A DNA stretch of 64,000 bases from Martelella mediterranea (GCA_003001975.1 PVUG01000018.1:1-64000); one strand, 5' to 3'. Shown: positions 16,799 through 25,893, numbered from the stretch's first letter. The notes: generated by a model from the sequence alone, not told the origin. Program-made: numbers and translations.

Positions 16799-17563
16799 TC
16801 AGGAAAAACGCTTCAGCCAGCCAAAGCCCTGGTCCGGCACATATTCGCAGCCGATCCAGCCGTCATAGCCAAGCGTTTCGATATAGGGCAGCAGGAAGTC
16901 GTAATTGATTTCGCCGGTTCCCGGCTCGTGGCGGCCCGGGTTATCGGCGAGCTGAATATGGCCGATCCGGGCGAAGTGTTTCTTCATCGTGTTGGCCAGT
17001 TCACCTTCCATGCGCTGCATGTGGTAGATGTCGTACTGGTAGAAGAGGTTGTCCGATCCGACCTTGTCCATGACCGCCAGCGTCTGGGCCGTGCCGGACA
17101 GGAAAAAGCCGGGAATGTCGTAGGTGTTGATCGCCTCGGCCACCAGCATGATGCCGGCTTTCTTCAATTCGGCCGCGGCAAAGCGCAAATTGTCGACCAG
17201 CGTTTCCTCGGCCGCGTCGCGGTCGGCCCCTTCGGGAAGCTTGCCCGCAAGGCAGTTCACCTTCGGGCAGCCAAGTGCGGTGGCATAAGCGATGGCCTTG
17301 CCGACGCCGTCCTGAAACTCGCCCTTGCGGTCTTTCAGGCAGGCAATGCCACGTTCACCCCCGCCCCAGTCGCCCGACGGCAGGTTATGAAGCGCGATTT
17401 CAAGCCCGTTCCTGTCGAGCCGGTCCCGTAACAGGCCCGCCTCGAAATCATAAGGGAAAAGGAATTCGACGCCCTTGAAGCCCGTCTTTGCCGCCGCATC
17501 GAAACGGTCGGGAAACGGCATTTCGGTAAAAAGCATCGAGAGATTTGCTGCAAGTTTCGGCAT
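16799..17563 (-). CDS. hyi: Hydroxypyruvate isomerase-like protein (Hyi family)
   Basis: A 254-residue xylose-isomerase-like TIM barrel. The start, with MPFPDRFDAAAKTGFKGVEF, then GLEIALHNLPSGDW and, near the end, GHIQLADNPGRHEPGTGEI and GCEYVP, is characteristic of Hyi proteins, including the Glu and His ligands of the metal. Hyi interconverts hydroxypyruvate and tartronate semialdehyde in the cytoplasm. It lies between garL- and garR-like genes with short gaps and GAGGAGG before ATG 17563. Related sugar epimerases share the fold, but the length and motifs favour Hyi. Confidence 0.88.
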   Translation of the reverse strand: MPKLAANLSMLFTEMPFPDRFDAAAKTGFKGVEFLFPYDFEAGLLRDRLDRNGLEIALHNLPSGDWGGGERGIACLKDRKGEFQDGVGKAIAYATALGCPKVNCLAGKLPEGADRDAAEETLVDNLRFAAAELKKAGIMLVAEAINTYDIPGFFLSGTAQTLAVMDKVGSDNLFYQYDIYHMQRMEGELANTMKKHFARIGHIQLADNPGRHEPGTGEINYDFLLPYIETLGYDGWIGCEYVPDQGFGWLKRFS

Positions 17564-17579
17564 TCAAGCCTCCTCATTT

Positions 17580-18377
17580 TCATGCTGTCTTCTGCGCATT
17601 GGCCTGTTTCAGGTCGTCGAATGCCGCAAGCGCGCGCTTCGCGCCGTTGATCAGAAGTCCGATATCGGAGCCGATCGCGGTAAAGACGCAGCCTTCTTCG
17701 GTGAAATGGCGGGCGAGCGCCTCATTGCCGATCAGGATGCCGGCCGGTTTTCCGGCAGCCTTCACCCGGGCAATCGCCGCATCGACCCTGGCGACGACAT
17801 CGGGATGGCCGGGCTCGCCCGGATGTTTCATGTCGGCGGAAAGGTCTCCGGGGCCGATGAAGATGCCGTCCACGCCTTCGACGGCGGCGATCTCCTCGAT
17901 ATTTTCCAGCGCTGCGAGGCTCTCGACCTGCACCAGAACGCAGATTTCCTCATGCGCATGCTGGAAATAGCCCTCCATGCGACCGTAGGCGGAAGCGCGC
18001 GACTGCGAGGCGAAACCGCGCAGACCATCCGCTGATGGGTAACGGGTCGATGCGACGGCGCGCCTGGCTTCTTCGGCGGTCTGTACCATCGGGATCAGCA
18101 GGGTCTGGGCACCGGCATCGAGAAACCGCTTGATCAGCACGGTGTCATTCCATGCCGGACGCACCACCATGCTGGCGGTTCCGGTCTCTGCAGCCTGCAA
18201 CTGCCGCACGACATTGGGGATTTCATTGGGCGCGTGCTCGGTATCGATCAGCAGCCAGTCAAAACCGCTGGCGGCCAGAATTTCGACCGAGATATTGTCG
18301 GAAAGGCTGCTCCAGAGGCCGATCTGCAATTGGCCGGTGGAGATTGCCTGTTTGAACCTGTTCTTCTTCATCTGCAT
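17580..18377 (-). CDS. garL: HpcH/HpaI-family aldolase (2-keto-3-deoxy acid sugar aldolase, GarL-like)
   Basis: A 265-residue class II aldolase. GLWSSLSDN and DWLLIDTEHAPNE near residues 20-55 hold the catalytic histidine, and LVQVESLAALENIEEI and IFIGPGDLSADM hold the Glu and Asp metal ligands. GarL splits 5-keto-4-deoxy-glucarate to pyruvate and tartronate semialdehyde. With garR and hyi beside it, this is the natural reading; 2-keto-3-deoxy-rhamnonate or homoprotocatechuate-type substrates are alternatives. ATG 18377 was chosen because the frame upstream is low-complexity arginine- and alanine-rich coding noise. Confidence 0.87.
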   Translation of the reverse strand: MQMKKNRFKQAISTGQLQIGLWSSLSDNISVEILAASGFDWLLIDTEHAPNEIPNVVRQLQAAETGTASMVVRPAWNDTVLIKRFLDAGAQTLLIPMVQTAEEARRAVASTRYPSADGLRGFASQSRASAYGRMEGYFQHAHEEICVLVQVESLAALENIEEIAAVEGVDGIFIGPGDLSADMKHPGEPGHPDVVARVDAAIARVKAAGKPAGILIGNEALARHFTEEGCVFTAIGSDIGLLINGAKRALAAFDDLKQANAQKTA

Positions 18378-18587
18378 CGTATCTGCTTTCTTTCGCTCCA
18401 ATGCGGCTGCGGCAGGCAGGCGCACGCAAGGCACACGCCGCCCTTGCGGCCGCCGGGAGCGGTCGCTGCTCAAGTCGCTGTCATTGCCGTTCGCGGGGAA
18501 ACCGAACTTTGTTCAGGATGGCCCTGAACGGCGGTTCATCTCTGCCGGGCTGCAGCGTCCGGCACATTCATTCAGCGGGAAAGGACG

Positions 18588-19334
18588 TCAGGCCGCATAG
18601 CCGAGACTGCCCTGCCGCAGGTGCCGGGTGTAGTCATGGCTGACGTCGCCGGTGATCAGTTGCTGCCGGGTCACCTCCTCGACGATGACGCCGTCCTTCA
18701 TCACCGCCACCCGGTCGCACATATGCGTGACCACACCCATGTCGTGGGTGACCATCAGGTAGGTGAGGTTCTTCTCCTTGCGCAGATCTTTCAGGAGATT
18801 GAGGATTTCCGCCTGAACCGAGACATCGAGCGCCGAAGTCGGTTCGTCCAGAAGCAGGATCGGGGAATCCAGCGCCAAAGCCCGGGCGATGGAAACGCGC
18901 TGGCGCTGCCCGCCGGAAAGCTGGTGCGGATAGCGGTAGCGGAATTTCCGCGGCAGGCTGACAAGCTCCAAAAGCTCGTCAATCCGCTTGTCCCGATTGG
19001 CGACCCGGTGGATTTCCAGCGGCTCGGCCAGCGTGGTGCCGATCGTGTGTTTCGGGTGGATGGAACCGTAAGGGTCCTGAAACACGATCTGCAAAGCCCG
19101 TAACTGGGCCCGCGTGCGCTTTGCCGAGACGTCTTCACCATTGAGGCGGATTTTTCCCGTCCAGTCCCGGTGACGGCCGGCAATGGCGTTCAGCACGGTC
19201 GACTTGCCCGAACCGCTCTCGCCGACGAGGCCATAAACCTCGCCTTTGCCAACCTGGAACGAGGCGTTTCCGACCGCCATGAAGCGCTTGTTGCGTTCTC
19301 CGTAGAAGATGGAGAGATCATCGATTTCAATCAT
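18588..19334 (-). CDS. Dpp/Opp-type ABC transporter ATPase 2 (DppF-like)
   Basis: A 248-residue nucleotide-binding subunit. GESGSGKST near residue 39 is the Walker A box, LSGGQRQRVSIARAL is the signature and ILLLDEPTSALD is Walker B. It lacks the C-terminal extension with cysteine and histidine common in DppF proteins and is correspondingly short. It begins inside the end of the preceding ATPase gene. Together the two ATPases drive import through the permeases encoded at 20201-22176. Given the neighbouring sugar-acid genes, the cargo is more likely an acid-sugar oligomer or conjugate than a peptide. Confidence 0.93.
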   Translation of the reverse strand: MIEIDDLSIFYGERNKRFMAVGNASFQVGKGEVYGLVGESGSGKSTVLNAIAGRHRDWTGKIRLNGEDVSAKRTRAQLRALQIVFQDPYGSIHPKHTIGTTLAEPLEIHRVANRDKRIDELLELVSLPRKFRYRYPHQLSGGQRQRVSIARALALDSPILLLDEPTSALDVSVQAEILNLLKDLRKEKNLTYLMVTHDMGVVTHMCDRVAVMKDGVIVEEVTRQQLITGDVSHDYTRHLRQGSLGYAA

Positions 19335-20208
19335 TGGGAACCCCCACTGTATCTTCCAGCCAGGACGGATCGCGCTGAAGAACGGCAAGACGATCACGCG
19401 GATGATCAAGCTGCGGCAAGGCTTTCAGGAGACCCTGCGTATAGGGGTGCTGCGCCTCGTCGAGTTTTGACGCCTCGATGGTTTCGACGATGTGACCGGC
19501 ATACATGATCATCACCCGGTCGCAGAAACTGCGCACCAGATTGAGGTCGTGCGAGATGAACAGGAGCCCGATATCGCGTTCGGCCAGCAGTTCGTCGAGA
19601 ATGTGCAGCACCTGTTGACGGACACTGACATCGAGCGCCGATGTCGGCTCGTCGGCGATGATCAGCGACGGCTGGGCGATGATCATCATCGAGATCATGA
19701 TGCGCTGCCCCATGCCGCCGGACACTTCATGCGGATAAAGCGGATAGACCCGTTCGGGGTTGCGGATATGCACCCGTTCCAGGAGTTCCAGCGTGCGCTT
19801 TTTCGCCGCCTTCCTGTCCATTTTCAGGTGGATCCGGCAGGTTTCGGAAATCTGGTCGCCCACGGTCATGACCGGGTTGAGCGAAAATTTCGGGTCCTGC
19901 AGGATCATGGCAATCCGCCGTCCGCGCATCATGCGCATCCGCTCCTCGGGCATGGACAGGATGTCCTCGCCCTCGAATTTCAGGCGGTCGGCCGTCACCC
20001 GGGCCGCCTTCGGCAAAAGCCGCATCAGCGACCGTCCGGTCATCGATTTGCCCGATCCGGATTCGCCGATGAGGCCGACTTTTTCGCGCCCGATATCGAA
20101 GGATACGCCACGCACGGCCTTGTTCAGACCGATCAGCGTCGGAAAGGCGACTTCAAGATTGCGCATCGACAGGATCGGGGATGGTGTTGCGGTTTTGATA
20201 TCAGCCAT
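19327..20208 (-). CDS. Dpp/Opp-type ABC transporter ATPase 1 (DppD-like)
   Basis: A 293-residue ATPase with [18 protein letters not shown] (Walker A), ILQDPKFSLNP (Q-loop), VSGGMGQRIMISM (signature) and LIIADEPTSALD (Walker B). The end, [15 protein letters not shown], is typical of the DppD/OppD group. It overlaps the permease stop at 20201 by 8 bases and the next ATPase by 8 bases, so the operon is tightly coupled. The usual C-terminal cysteine-rich segment of DppD is missing here too. Confidence 0.93.
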   Translation of the reverse strand: MADIKTATPSPILSMRNLEVAFPTLIGLNKAVRGVSFDIGREKVGLIGESGSGKSMTGRSLMRLLPKAARVTADRLKFEGEDILSMPEERMRMMRGRRIAMILQDPKFSLNPVMTVGDQISETCRIHLKMDRKAAKKRTLELLERVHIRNPERVYPLYPHEVSGGMGQRIMISMMIIAQPSLIIADEPTSALDVSVRQQVLHILDELLAERDIGLLFISHDLNLVRSFCDRVMIMYAGHIVETIEASKLDEAQHPYTQGLLKALPQLDHPRDRLAVLQRDPSWLEDTVGVPND

Positions 20209-21124
20209 TTCGAGGATCCAGTGCATCACGAAGGCCATCGCCCAGAAGGTTGAAGGCAAGGCTGACCAGAAGAATGGCAATGCCGGGGAAGGTGGTCATC
20301 CACCAGGCATCCAGCAGATACTGACGACCTGCTGCCGCCATCGAACCCCATTCGGCGATCGGCGGCTGTGCGCCAAGACCGAGGAAGCCGAGGCCGGCGG
20401 CCGTCAGGATCACGCTCGACATGTTGAGCGTCAGCCGGACGATGATCGAGGGCAGGCAGACGGGCACGAGATGGCGCCGCAGGATGCGCGGCAAGGACGC
20501 CCCCTGAAGCTCCGCCGCCGCGACATAATCGGCATTGCGAACGGTCAGTGTTTCAGCCCGCGCCAGACGGGCAATCGGCGGCCAGACGGTGAGCGCAATG
20601 GCAAAGACCGCGTTTTCCAGTCCCGGGCCGAGCGAGGCGGAAAAGGCCAGCGCCAGAACCAGCGGCGGAAAGGCCAGGAAAATATCGGTGAGCCGCATCA
20701 GCACGACGTCGAGCACGCCGCCGACATAGCCGGAAATCGCACCGATCAGGAAGCCGACCGGAGCAACGATCACGGTCACGAGAACGGTAATGTAAAGCGT
20801 CGTGCGCGCACCGTAGATGAGACGGGAATAGACATCCCGGCCCAGCTCATCCGTGCCCAGCCAGTATTCCGAAGAGGGCGGCAGAAGCGTCGTCGACAGG
20901 TCCTGGAGGTATGGGTTGTGGGTTGCAAGCAGCGGCGCAAAGGCGGCGATCAGCAGTAGTGCGATCACGATCAGAAGACCGATCGCGGCCACCGGGTTTT
21001 CAAGCAGAACAAGCAGGCCGACATACCAGCGGTGCAGGATGGCCTGTTTCTTCGACTTGAAATCGTCGTCGAGCAGCCATTGATGCAGGCTCTGCTTTTG
21101 CGCAGATGTGGTTTCGATGGTCAT
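20201..21124 (-). CDS. Dpp/Opp-type ABC transporter permease 2 (DppC-like)
   Basis: A 307-residue inner-membrane permease. HPYLQD-like NPYLQDLSTTLLPP, YWLGTDELGRDVYSRLIYGAR and the EAA-type loop DYVAAAELQGASLPRILRRH are hallmarks of the DppC/OppC half. LGFLGLGAQPPIAEWGSM follows. ATG 21124 overlaps the previous stop (ATGA), and the frame upstream is shadow of the first permease. It forms the channel with the protein encoded at 21121-22176. Confidence 0.94.
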   Translation of the reverse strand: MTIETTSAQKQSLHQWLLDDDFKSKKQAILHRWYVGLLVLLENPVAAIGLLIVIALLLIAAFAPLLATHNPYLQDLSTTLLPPSSEYWLGTDELGRDVYSRLIYGARTTLYITVLVTVIVAPVGFLIGAISGYVGGVLDVVLMRLTDIFLAFPPLVLALAFSASLGPGLENAVFAIALTVWPPIARLARAETLTVRNADYVAAAELQGASLPRILRRHLVPVCLPSIIVRLTLNMSSVILTAAGLGFLGLGAQPPIAEWGSMAAAGRQYLLDAWWMTTFPGIAILLVSLAFNLLGDGLRDALDPRNG

Positions 21125-22176
21125 TTCGTCCTCGGATCGAGAAGGCGATAAGCGACATCGCACAGGAGATTGACACTGATCGAGATGAGGCCGATGAGCA
21201 GAACGGCGCCTAGAACCGCATTCATGTCGGCAAAGAAGAGCGCGGTTGTCAGATACTGACCGAGCCCCGGCCAGCCAAAGACCGTTTCGATCAGAACCGT
21301 GCCGTCGAGCAGGCCGCAATAGGCAAGCGCGATGATCGTCAGAAGCTGCACGCGCATGTTCATGAAGGCATGCCGCCAGATCACCGCCCTGTTGGCGAGC
21401 CCCTTGGCCTGAGCGGTAAGAATATATTCCTGATTGAGCTGCTCCAGCATGAAGGACCGGCTCATGCGGCTGATATAGGCCATATTCGCATAGCCCAGCA
21501 CCAGCGCCGGCGTGATCAGGTGATGCAGCGCGTTGAAGAACAGATCCCATTCACCGGCGAGCGCGGCGTCGATCATCTGGAAGCCCGTCGGTCCTTCGAC
21601 AAGCCCTTCGTAGAAAATGCCGACCCGGCCACCGGGTGGAATGGCGCCGAGATAGGCGTAGAAGACCAGAATGATCATCATTCCGAGCCAGAAGATCGGC
21701 ATTGAATAACCGACGAGGCCGACAACGCGGGCGATATGGTCGAACCACGACCCGCGCTTGACCGCCGCCATGATGCCGAGCGGCACGCCGAGCACCGTGC
21801 CGATGATCAGCGCCAGTGTCGCCAGTTCGATCGTCGCGGGAAAGACCCGCGCGAGGTCCGCGGCGACAGAGTTTTTCGTAAGATGGGACTGGCCGAAGTC
21901 GAAATGGGCAACCTGATAGACGTAGTTCAGGAATTGCTGCCACAGCGGCTGGTCGAGCCCCATCATGTGATAGACGCGGTCATAGGCTGCCTGGTCCGCC
22001 TGATCGCCGATAACGGAGATCACGGGGTCGGCCGGGACGAGCCGGCCGACGACGAAGGTAATAACAAGCAGTCCGAACAGCGTCGTCAGGATCACACCCA
22101 GCGATGTCAGCACCTTGCGCAGGACCTGAAACCAGTCGCTGTCCATCAACCTGTGTTCACGTGCAACGGTGTTCAT
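21121..22176 (-). CDS. Dpp/Opp-type ABC transporter permease 1 (DppB-like)
   Basis: A 351-residue permease, longer than the usual 310-340. The start has a membrane segment ending VGRLVPADPV, then GLDQPLWQQFLNYV, HFDFGQS and the EAA-like loop EYILTAQAKGLANRAVIWRHAF, all DppB landmarks. GWPGLGQYL lies near the end. It follows the binding-protein gene by 6 bases in the leftward operon and pairs with DppC. Confidence 0.94.
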   Translation of the reverse strand: MNTVAREHRLMDSDWFQVLRKVLTSLGVILTTLFGLLVITFVVGRLVPADPVISVIGDQADQAAYDRVYHMMGLDQPLWQQFLNYVYQVAHFDFGQSHLTKNSVAADLARVFPATIELATLALIIGTVLGVPLGIMAAVKRGSWFDHIARVVGLVGYSMPIFWLGMMIILVFYAYLGAIPPGGRVGIFYEGLVEGPTGFQMIDAALAGEWDLFFNALHHLITPALVLGYANMAYISRMSRSFMLEQLNQEYILTAQAKGLANRAVIWRHAFMNMRVQLLTIIALAYCGLLDGTVLIETVFGWPGLGQYLTTALFFADMNAVLGAVLLIGLISISVNLLCDVAYRLLDPRTK

Positions 22177-22182
22177 GATTTT

Positions 22183-23778
22183 CTACTCGGTCTTGGTAAC
22201 CGTGTCCCAGCGGGTGACCCAGGTCATCTGCCCGACATAGCCCTGCACTTCATTGCGCACCGCGCGTGCATCCATGCGCTGGAACGAGGTGACCAGCGGC
22301 GGAGAGGATTCGAGATATTTCTGGTTTATCTCCCTGTAGAGCTCCTCCCGGCGGGCGGGATCGACCTCGTGGGCGACATCGCGGACAAGCTGCTGGATAT
22401 CGGCGGGAACGTCCCAGCCCGCGCGCCATGCCATATAGCCGGTCAGATTGGCTTCCTGGCTGTTGTCGGGGTTGAGCGCATAGGAGCGCAGAATGGCGTA
22501 AGGGTCGGGCATGCGCTCGCCGGTGCGCGCGGAGAAGACCTCATAGTCGCGCTTGCGGAAATCGCCGATATGGTCGCCCGACTGGAGATCGAGATCGATC
22601 CCTGCAAGTCCCGCATTGGCCTGTATCGACTGGGCGATCTCGTATTCGGGGGTTACCGGCGTCGCATAATAGACCTTGGAAAAACCGTCCGGATAGCCGG
22701 CTTCGGCCAGCAGTTCCTTGGCCTTGTCGACATCGAGCGAATAGGGATTTTCATCGATCGCGCCGGTCATGCCCTGCGGAATGATGGTCTGCTGCATCCG
22801 CCCGTAATATTTCATCACGGTGTTGGAAAGACCTTCATAGTCGATCAGATAGCGGAAAGCCTCGCGCACCTTGGGGTTCGACAGGATTTCGTCGTTCTGG
22901 TTGAGCGCCAGATAGTAAAAGCCGACACCGGGCGTCGTTTCGATGTGAACATCGTCTTCCGCCGCAAGCGCGTTGAGGTCAGATGAGGACAGACGGGTGG
23001 CGACATCGACGTCATCGGACTGCAATTGCAGGCGTTGCGAGGAAGATTCAGGGATATTGCGCAGGATGACGCGCCGCATCGCCGGCTTGCCGCCCCAGTA
23101 GTCTTCGAAGGCTTCGGCAATCAGCGTGTCGTTCGCCCGCCAGGTGCGCAGCGAATAAGGGCCGGAACCGGCATCATGGGTCTGCAGAAAGCCGAGCCCG
23201 TAGTCGTCGTTTTGAATGTTTTCCTGCACCAGCGCGCTGTCGACCACGGATGTCGAGAACGAGGCGAGGGAATAGAGAACCAGGTTCGGGCTCCAGACTT
23301 CCGGCGTTTCCACCACCAGCGTATGGTCGTCGGTCGCGCGGATCAGCTCGTCGACATTGTCTTCGGTAAAGCCCCACTGCTTGAGGTCGCGGGACGGCGC
23401 AAGGCCCATCTTCACAAGCCGGCGCAGGCTCCATTCGACATCGCGCGCGGTCAGTGCGTTGCCACTGTGAAAGGTAATGCCGTCGCGAATGTGAAACGTG
23501 TATGTGCTGCCGTCTTCCGATACATCCCAGCTTTCGGCGATGGCCGGTTCCAGAACCGTCTGGTCCTCGGCATTCGGCATCATCAGCCGGTCGTAGAGAT
23601 TGGCGACGACCTCGGCCGATTCGAACTGGTTCAGCTCATGCGGATCCAGTCCGCGCATGGACGTCATGGTCATGGCGATGACGAACTGATCCTTGGGCGC
23701 TTTCGCCTCTGCGGATATGCCCGCGACCAGCACGACCCCGGCAAAAACCGAGCCGAGCAATATCTTCTGCAAGTTCAT
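22183..23778 (-). CDS. Solute-binding protein family 5 (Dpp/Opp-type importer)
   Basis: A 531-residue exported binding protein. The signal peptide is about residues 1-26, ending ISAEAKA. The SBP_bac_5 signature region includes LEPAIAESWDVSEDGSTYTF and IRDGITFHSG, and later VREAFRYLIDYE. It captures the solute in the periplasm and hands it to the permeases directly downstream. ATG 23778 has GGGAGG just before it. It is the first gene of the operon, divergent from gntR across a region with a strong palindrome. Family 5 proteins bind peptides but also sugars and opines; the flanking enzymes favour an acid sugar. Confidence 0.93.
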   Translation of the reverse strand: MNLQKILLGSVFAGVVLVAGISAEAKAPKDQFVIAMTMTSMRGLDPHELNQFESAEVVANLYDRLMMPNAEDQTVLEPAIAESWDVSEDGSTYTFHIRDGITFHSGNALTARDVEWSLRRLVKMGLAPSRDLKQWGFTEDNVDELIRATDDHTLVVETPEVWSPNLVLYSLASFSTSVVDSALVQENIQNDDYGLGFLQTHDAGSGPYSLRTWRANDTLIAEAFEDYWGGKPAMRRVILRNIPESSSQRLQLQSDDVDVATRLSSSDLNALAAEDDVHIETTPGVGFYYLALNQNDEILSNPKVREAFRYLIDYEGLSNTVMKYYGRMQQTIIPQGMTGAIDENPYSLDVDKAKELLAEAGYPDGFSKVYYATPVTPEYEIAQSIQANAGLAGIDLDLQSGDHIGDFRKRDYEVFSARTGERMPDPYAILRSYALNPDNSQEANLTGYMAWRAGWDVPADIQQLVRDVAHEVDPARREELYREINQKYLESSPPLVTSFQRMDARAVRNEVQGYVGQMTWVTRWDTVTKTE

Positions 23779-23813
23779 ATTATCCTCCCGTAGATATAGA
23801 CACCCGTATCTGA

Positions 23814-23838
23814 TGTCTGATATATCATATCTCATACA
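23814..23838. promoter_or_regulatory. Imperfect palindrome, likely GntR operator
   Basis: TGTCTGATATAT-C-ATATCTCATACA is a 25-bp dyad in which 10 of 12 half-site positions agree. It sits midway between the divergent binding-protein gene and gntR, 36 bases from the former start and 47 from the latter. The spacing and AT-rich core suit a GntR-FCD dimer that controls both directions. Confidence 0.5.
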
Positions 23839-23885
23839 CCAGATATCGACGTCAACTGCAAAACGCGACGAAGGGGACAAAGACC

Positions 23886-24581
23886 GTGACGGATGAAAGA
23901 TCAGAAGGGATGCCGCTGGCCCCGCTTCATGTCGATGCACATATGAACTTGCGCGATCACGTACATCAATCGCTGCGCATGGCGATCATTTCCGGCCGTT
24001 TCGAAAAGGGCGTGAGGCTGAATGAGCGACGGCTGGCCGAGGACCTTGGCGTCAGTACGACCCCCGTCAAGGAAGCCTTGCGACAGCTTGCCGCCGAAGG
24101 GCTGATCGAGGTCAGACCGCGCCGTGGCCTGATCGTCTGCTTCGACCGGGCCTTTGCCGAGGAAATGATCATGGCGCGCGCGGCGCTCGAAAGCACGATC
24201 GCGGCGTTGGCGGCGGCCCGCATCACCGACGCGCAGAGACAAAAGCTGCGGGAGGTTGTCGTGGACATGGAAAAGGCGACGAAGGGTGCAAATGCCGACC
24301 TTCTGGTGGAACTCAACACCGTCTTCCACAATGTCATCCATGACGCATCGCGCTCGGTTCACATGACCCATCTCGTCGATCTGCAGATGTTCTACGACAA
24401 GAGCGCCCGTCGGGTGATCCACGATGACGCGTCGGAGCGGGGGCGCGCCCTGGAAGAGCACCGACAGATTGCCGCGGCCATCATCGACGGCGATCCCGAA
24501 CAGGCCGAGCAGGCCATGCGCAACCATGTTCGTCGTTCGGGCGAGCACTATATGAAGACGGTTTTTCCGCAAGACAGATAA
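23886..24581 (+). CDS. GntR-family regulator with FCD domain
   Basis: A 231-residue regulator. The winged helix (about residues 20-85) contains HQSLRMAIISGRFEKG, LAEDLGVSTTPVKEALRQL and LIEVRPRRG. The alpha-helical FCD ligand-binding domain (about 95-220) includes the metal-binding Asp/His pattern (LNTVFHNVIHDAS, EEHRQIAAAI, RNHVRRSGEHY). The start is GTG 23886 with AAGGGG upstream. It is divergent from the importer and followed by the dehydratase gene, so it probably senses a sugar acid and controls both. Confidence 0.93.
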   Translation: MTDERSEGMPLAPLHVDAHMNLRDHVHQSLRMAIISGRFEKGVRLNERRLAEDLGVSTTPVKEALRQLAAEGLIEVRPRRGLIVCFDRAFAEEMIMARAALESTIAALAAARITDAQRQKLREVVVDMEKATKGANADLLVELNTVFHNVIHDASRSVHMTHLVDLQMFYDKSARRVIHDDASERGRALEEHRQIAAAIIDGDPEQAEQAMRNHVRRSGEHYMKTVFPQDR

Positions 24582-24635
24582 ACGGTTCGCAGCCGGCCGC
24601 CTGAAGGCTGATGCGCGGCTGTGCAGGAAATCGCT

Positions 24636-24656
24636 CCGGCAACATGGCATTGCCGG
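24636..24656 (+). promoter_or_regulatory. Hairpin upstream of dehydratase gene
   Basis: CCGGCAA (24636-24642) and TTGCCGG (24650-24656) pair across a 7-base loop 20 bases before the dehydratase start, enclosed by GCTCC/GGGAGC. It may partly terminate the gntR transcript or influence translation of the next gene. Confidence 0.35.
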
Positions 24657-24675
24657 GGCCTATGGGAGCGAGACA

Positions 24676-25818
24676 ATGAGAATATCCAGACTGGAAACCT
24701 TCATGCAGCGGGTCGATGAACGCCCGCGCCTACTCGTCAGGATCGAAACCGACGCGGGGATCGTCGGCTGGGGCGAGGCCTATAATCACGGCCCCGACAA
24801 GGCGCTCTCCCCGGTCATCGACTATCTTTTCGAGCAGTTCAGAAACGACGATCCGCGCCGCGTCACCTTCATCAACCAGAAGCTCATTCAGCAGTCGCGC
24901 TTTCCGCCCGGTGCACTCGGCCTTGCCGCAATTGCAGCCATCGACCATGCGCTCTGGGATATTGCGGCAAAGGCCGCGGGCGTTCCCGTCTATATGCTGC
25001 TCGGCGGCCATGTTCGCGATCGGGTTCGCGTCTATTGCGGTGTCTACAGCGCCCCCGATCCGGAAGAAGCCGTTCCAGCGATCCTGAAGCTTAACGCCGA
25101 CTACGGCTTCACGGCATTCAAGCTCAGCCCCTACCGGCGCAACCTCTATAACGGGCGATGGGGAGCACTGTGTGAGGAAGCAGGCAATTATCTGGGCGAG
25201 CTACGGCGGCGCCTGCCGACCGATTTCGAATTCTGCTTCGATGCCCATGCCAAGATCTACGAACCCAATCAGGCGCTGCAGCTTGCAAAGGCTCTGGAGC
25301 CGCATGATCCGCTGTTTCTGGAAGAGCCGATCCGGCCCGAACACATTCCGGCCTGGGGTGCGCTGCGCCAGCAGATGGGCACGGTGCCGCTGGCGACGGG
25401 GGAATCGCTCTACAGCCGCTATGAGTTCCTGGCGCTTCTCAATGCCCGCGGCGCCGATATCATCCAGCCCGACATCTGCGTTGTCGGCGGCCTGACGGAG
25501 ATGCGCCGGATTGCCGACCTCGCCGACGCCCACTATGTCAGCGTCGCACCTCACAACCCGATGGGTCCGCTGGCAACGGCGCATAACGTGCATTTCTGCG
25601 CGGCACAGGTGAATTTCCGCTTCCTCGAATACAAGTTCGCCAAGGAAGCGTCCTGGGCAAAGGACCCGTATATCCCCGTCGACGGCCATCTCGATCTGCG
25701 CCCCGATCGGCCCGGCTGGGGCATCGAAATCGACGAAAGCGGACTGAAGCAGGACGACTACATCCACTGGGAACGCGTCATGGCTACCAAGCCGGACGGT
25801 TCGACGGCCTACCCGTAA
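24676..25818 (+). CDS. Mandelate racemase/muconate lactonizing enzyme family, sugar-acid dehydratase-like
   Basis: A 380-residue enolase-superfamily protein. Metal ligands appear as D189 in FDAH, a Glu of EEP at 216-217 and E243 in TGES; D266 and H293 (APHNP) form the general-base dyad. The layout and D-x-H motif are most like the galactonate dehydratase group. It would dehydrate a sugar acid to a 2-keto-3-deoxy acid, the substrate class of the GarL-like aldolase about 6 kb away. The real substrate cannot be decided by eye. It follows gntR on the same strand after 94 bases and ends this cluster. Confidence 0.88.
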   Translation: MRISRLETFMQRVDERPRLLVRIETDAGIVGWGEAYNHGPDKALSPVIDYLFEQFRNDDPRRVTFINQKLIQQSRFPPGALGLAAIAAIDHALWDIAAKAAGVPVYMLLGGHVRDRVRVYCGVYSAPDPEEAVPAILKLNADYGFTAFKLSPYRRNLYNGRWGALCEEAGNYLGELRRRLPTDFEFCFDAHAKIYEPNQALQLAKALEPHDPLFLEEPIRPEHIPAWGALRQQMGTVPLATGESLYSRYEFLALLNARGADIIQPDICVVGGLTEMRRIADLADAHYVSVAPHNPMGPLATAHNVHFCAAQVNFRFLEYKFAKEASWAKDPYIPVDGHLDLRPDRPGWGIEIDESGLKQDDYIHWERVMATKPDGSTAYP

Positions 25819-25860
25819 CCCTCTCTCCCCCGGGCGGACCGCACCAGGCAGACTGCCCAA

Positions 25861-25893
25861 ATCGAAGCCGGTTCTTCAGGACCGGCTTCCGAT
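25861..25893 (+). terminator. Hairpin after dehydratase gene
   Basis: GAAGCCGGT (25864-25872) pairs with ACCGGCTTC (25881-25889), about 45 bases after the stop codon. There is no T-run, but the stem is strong and the position suits a terminator. Confidence 0.5.
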
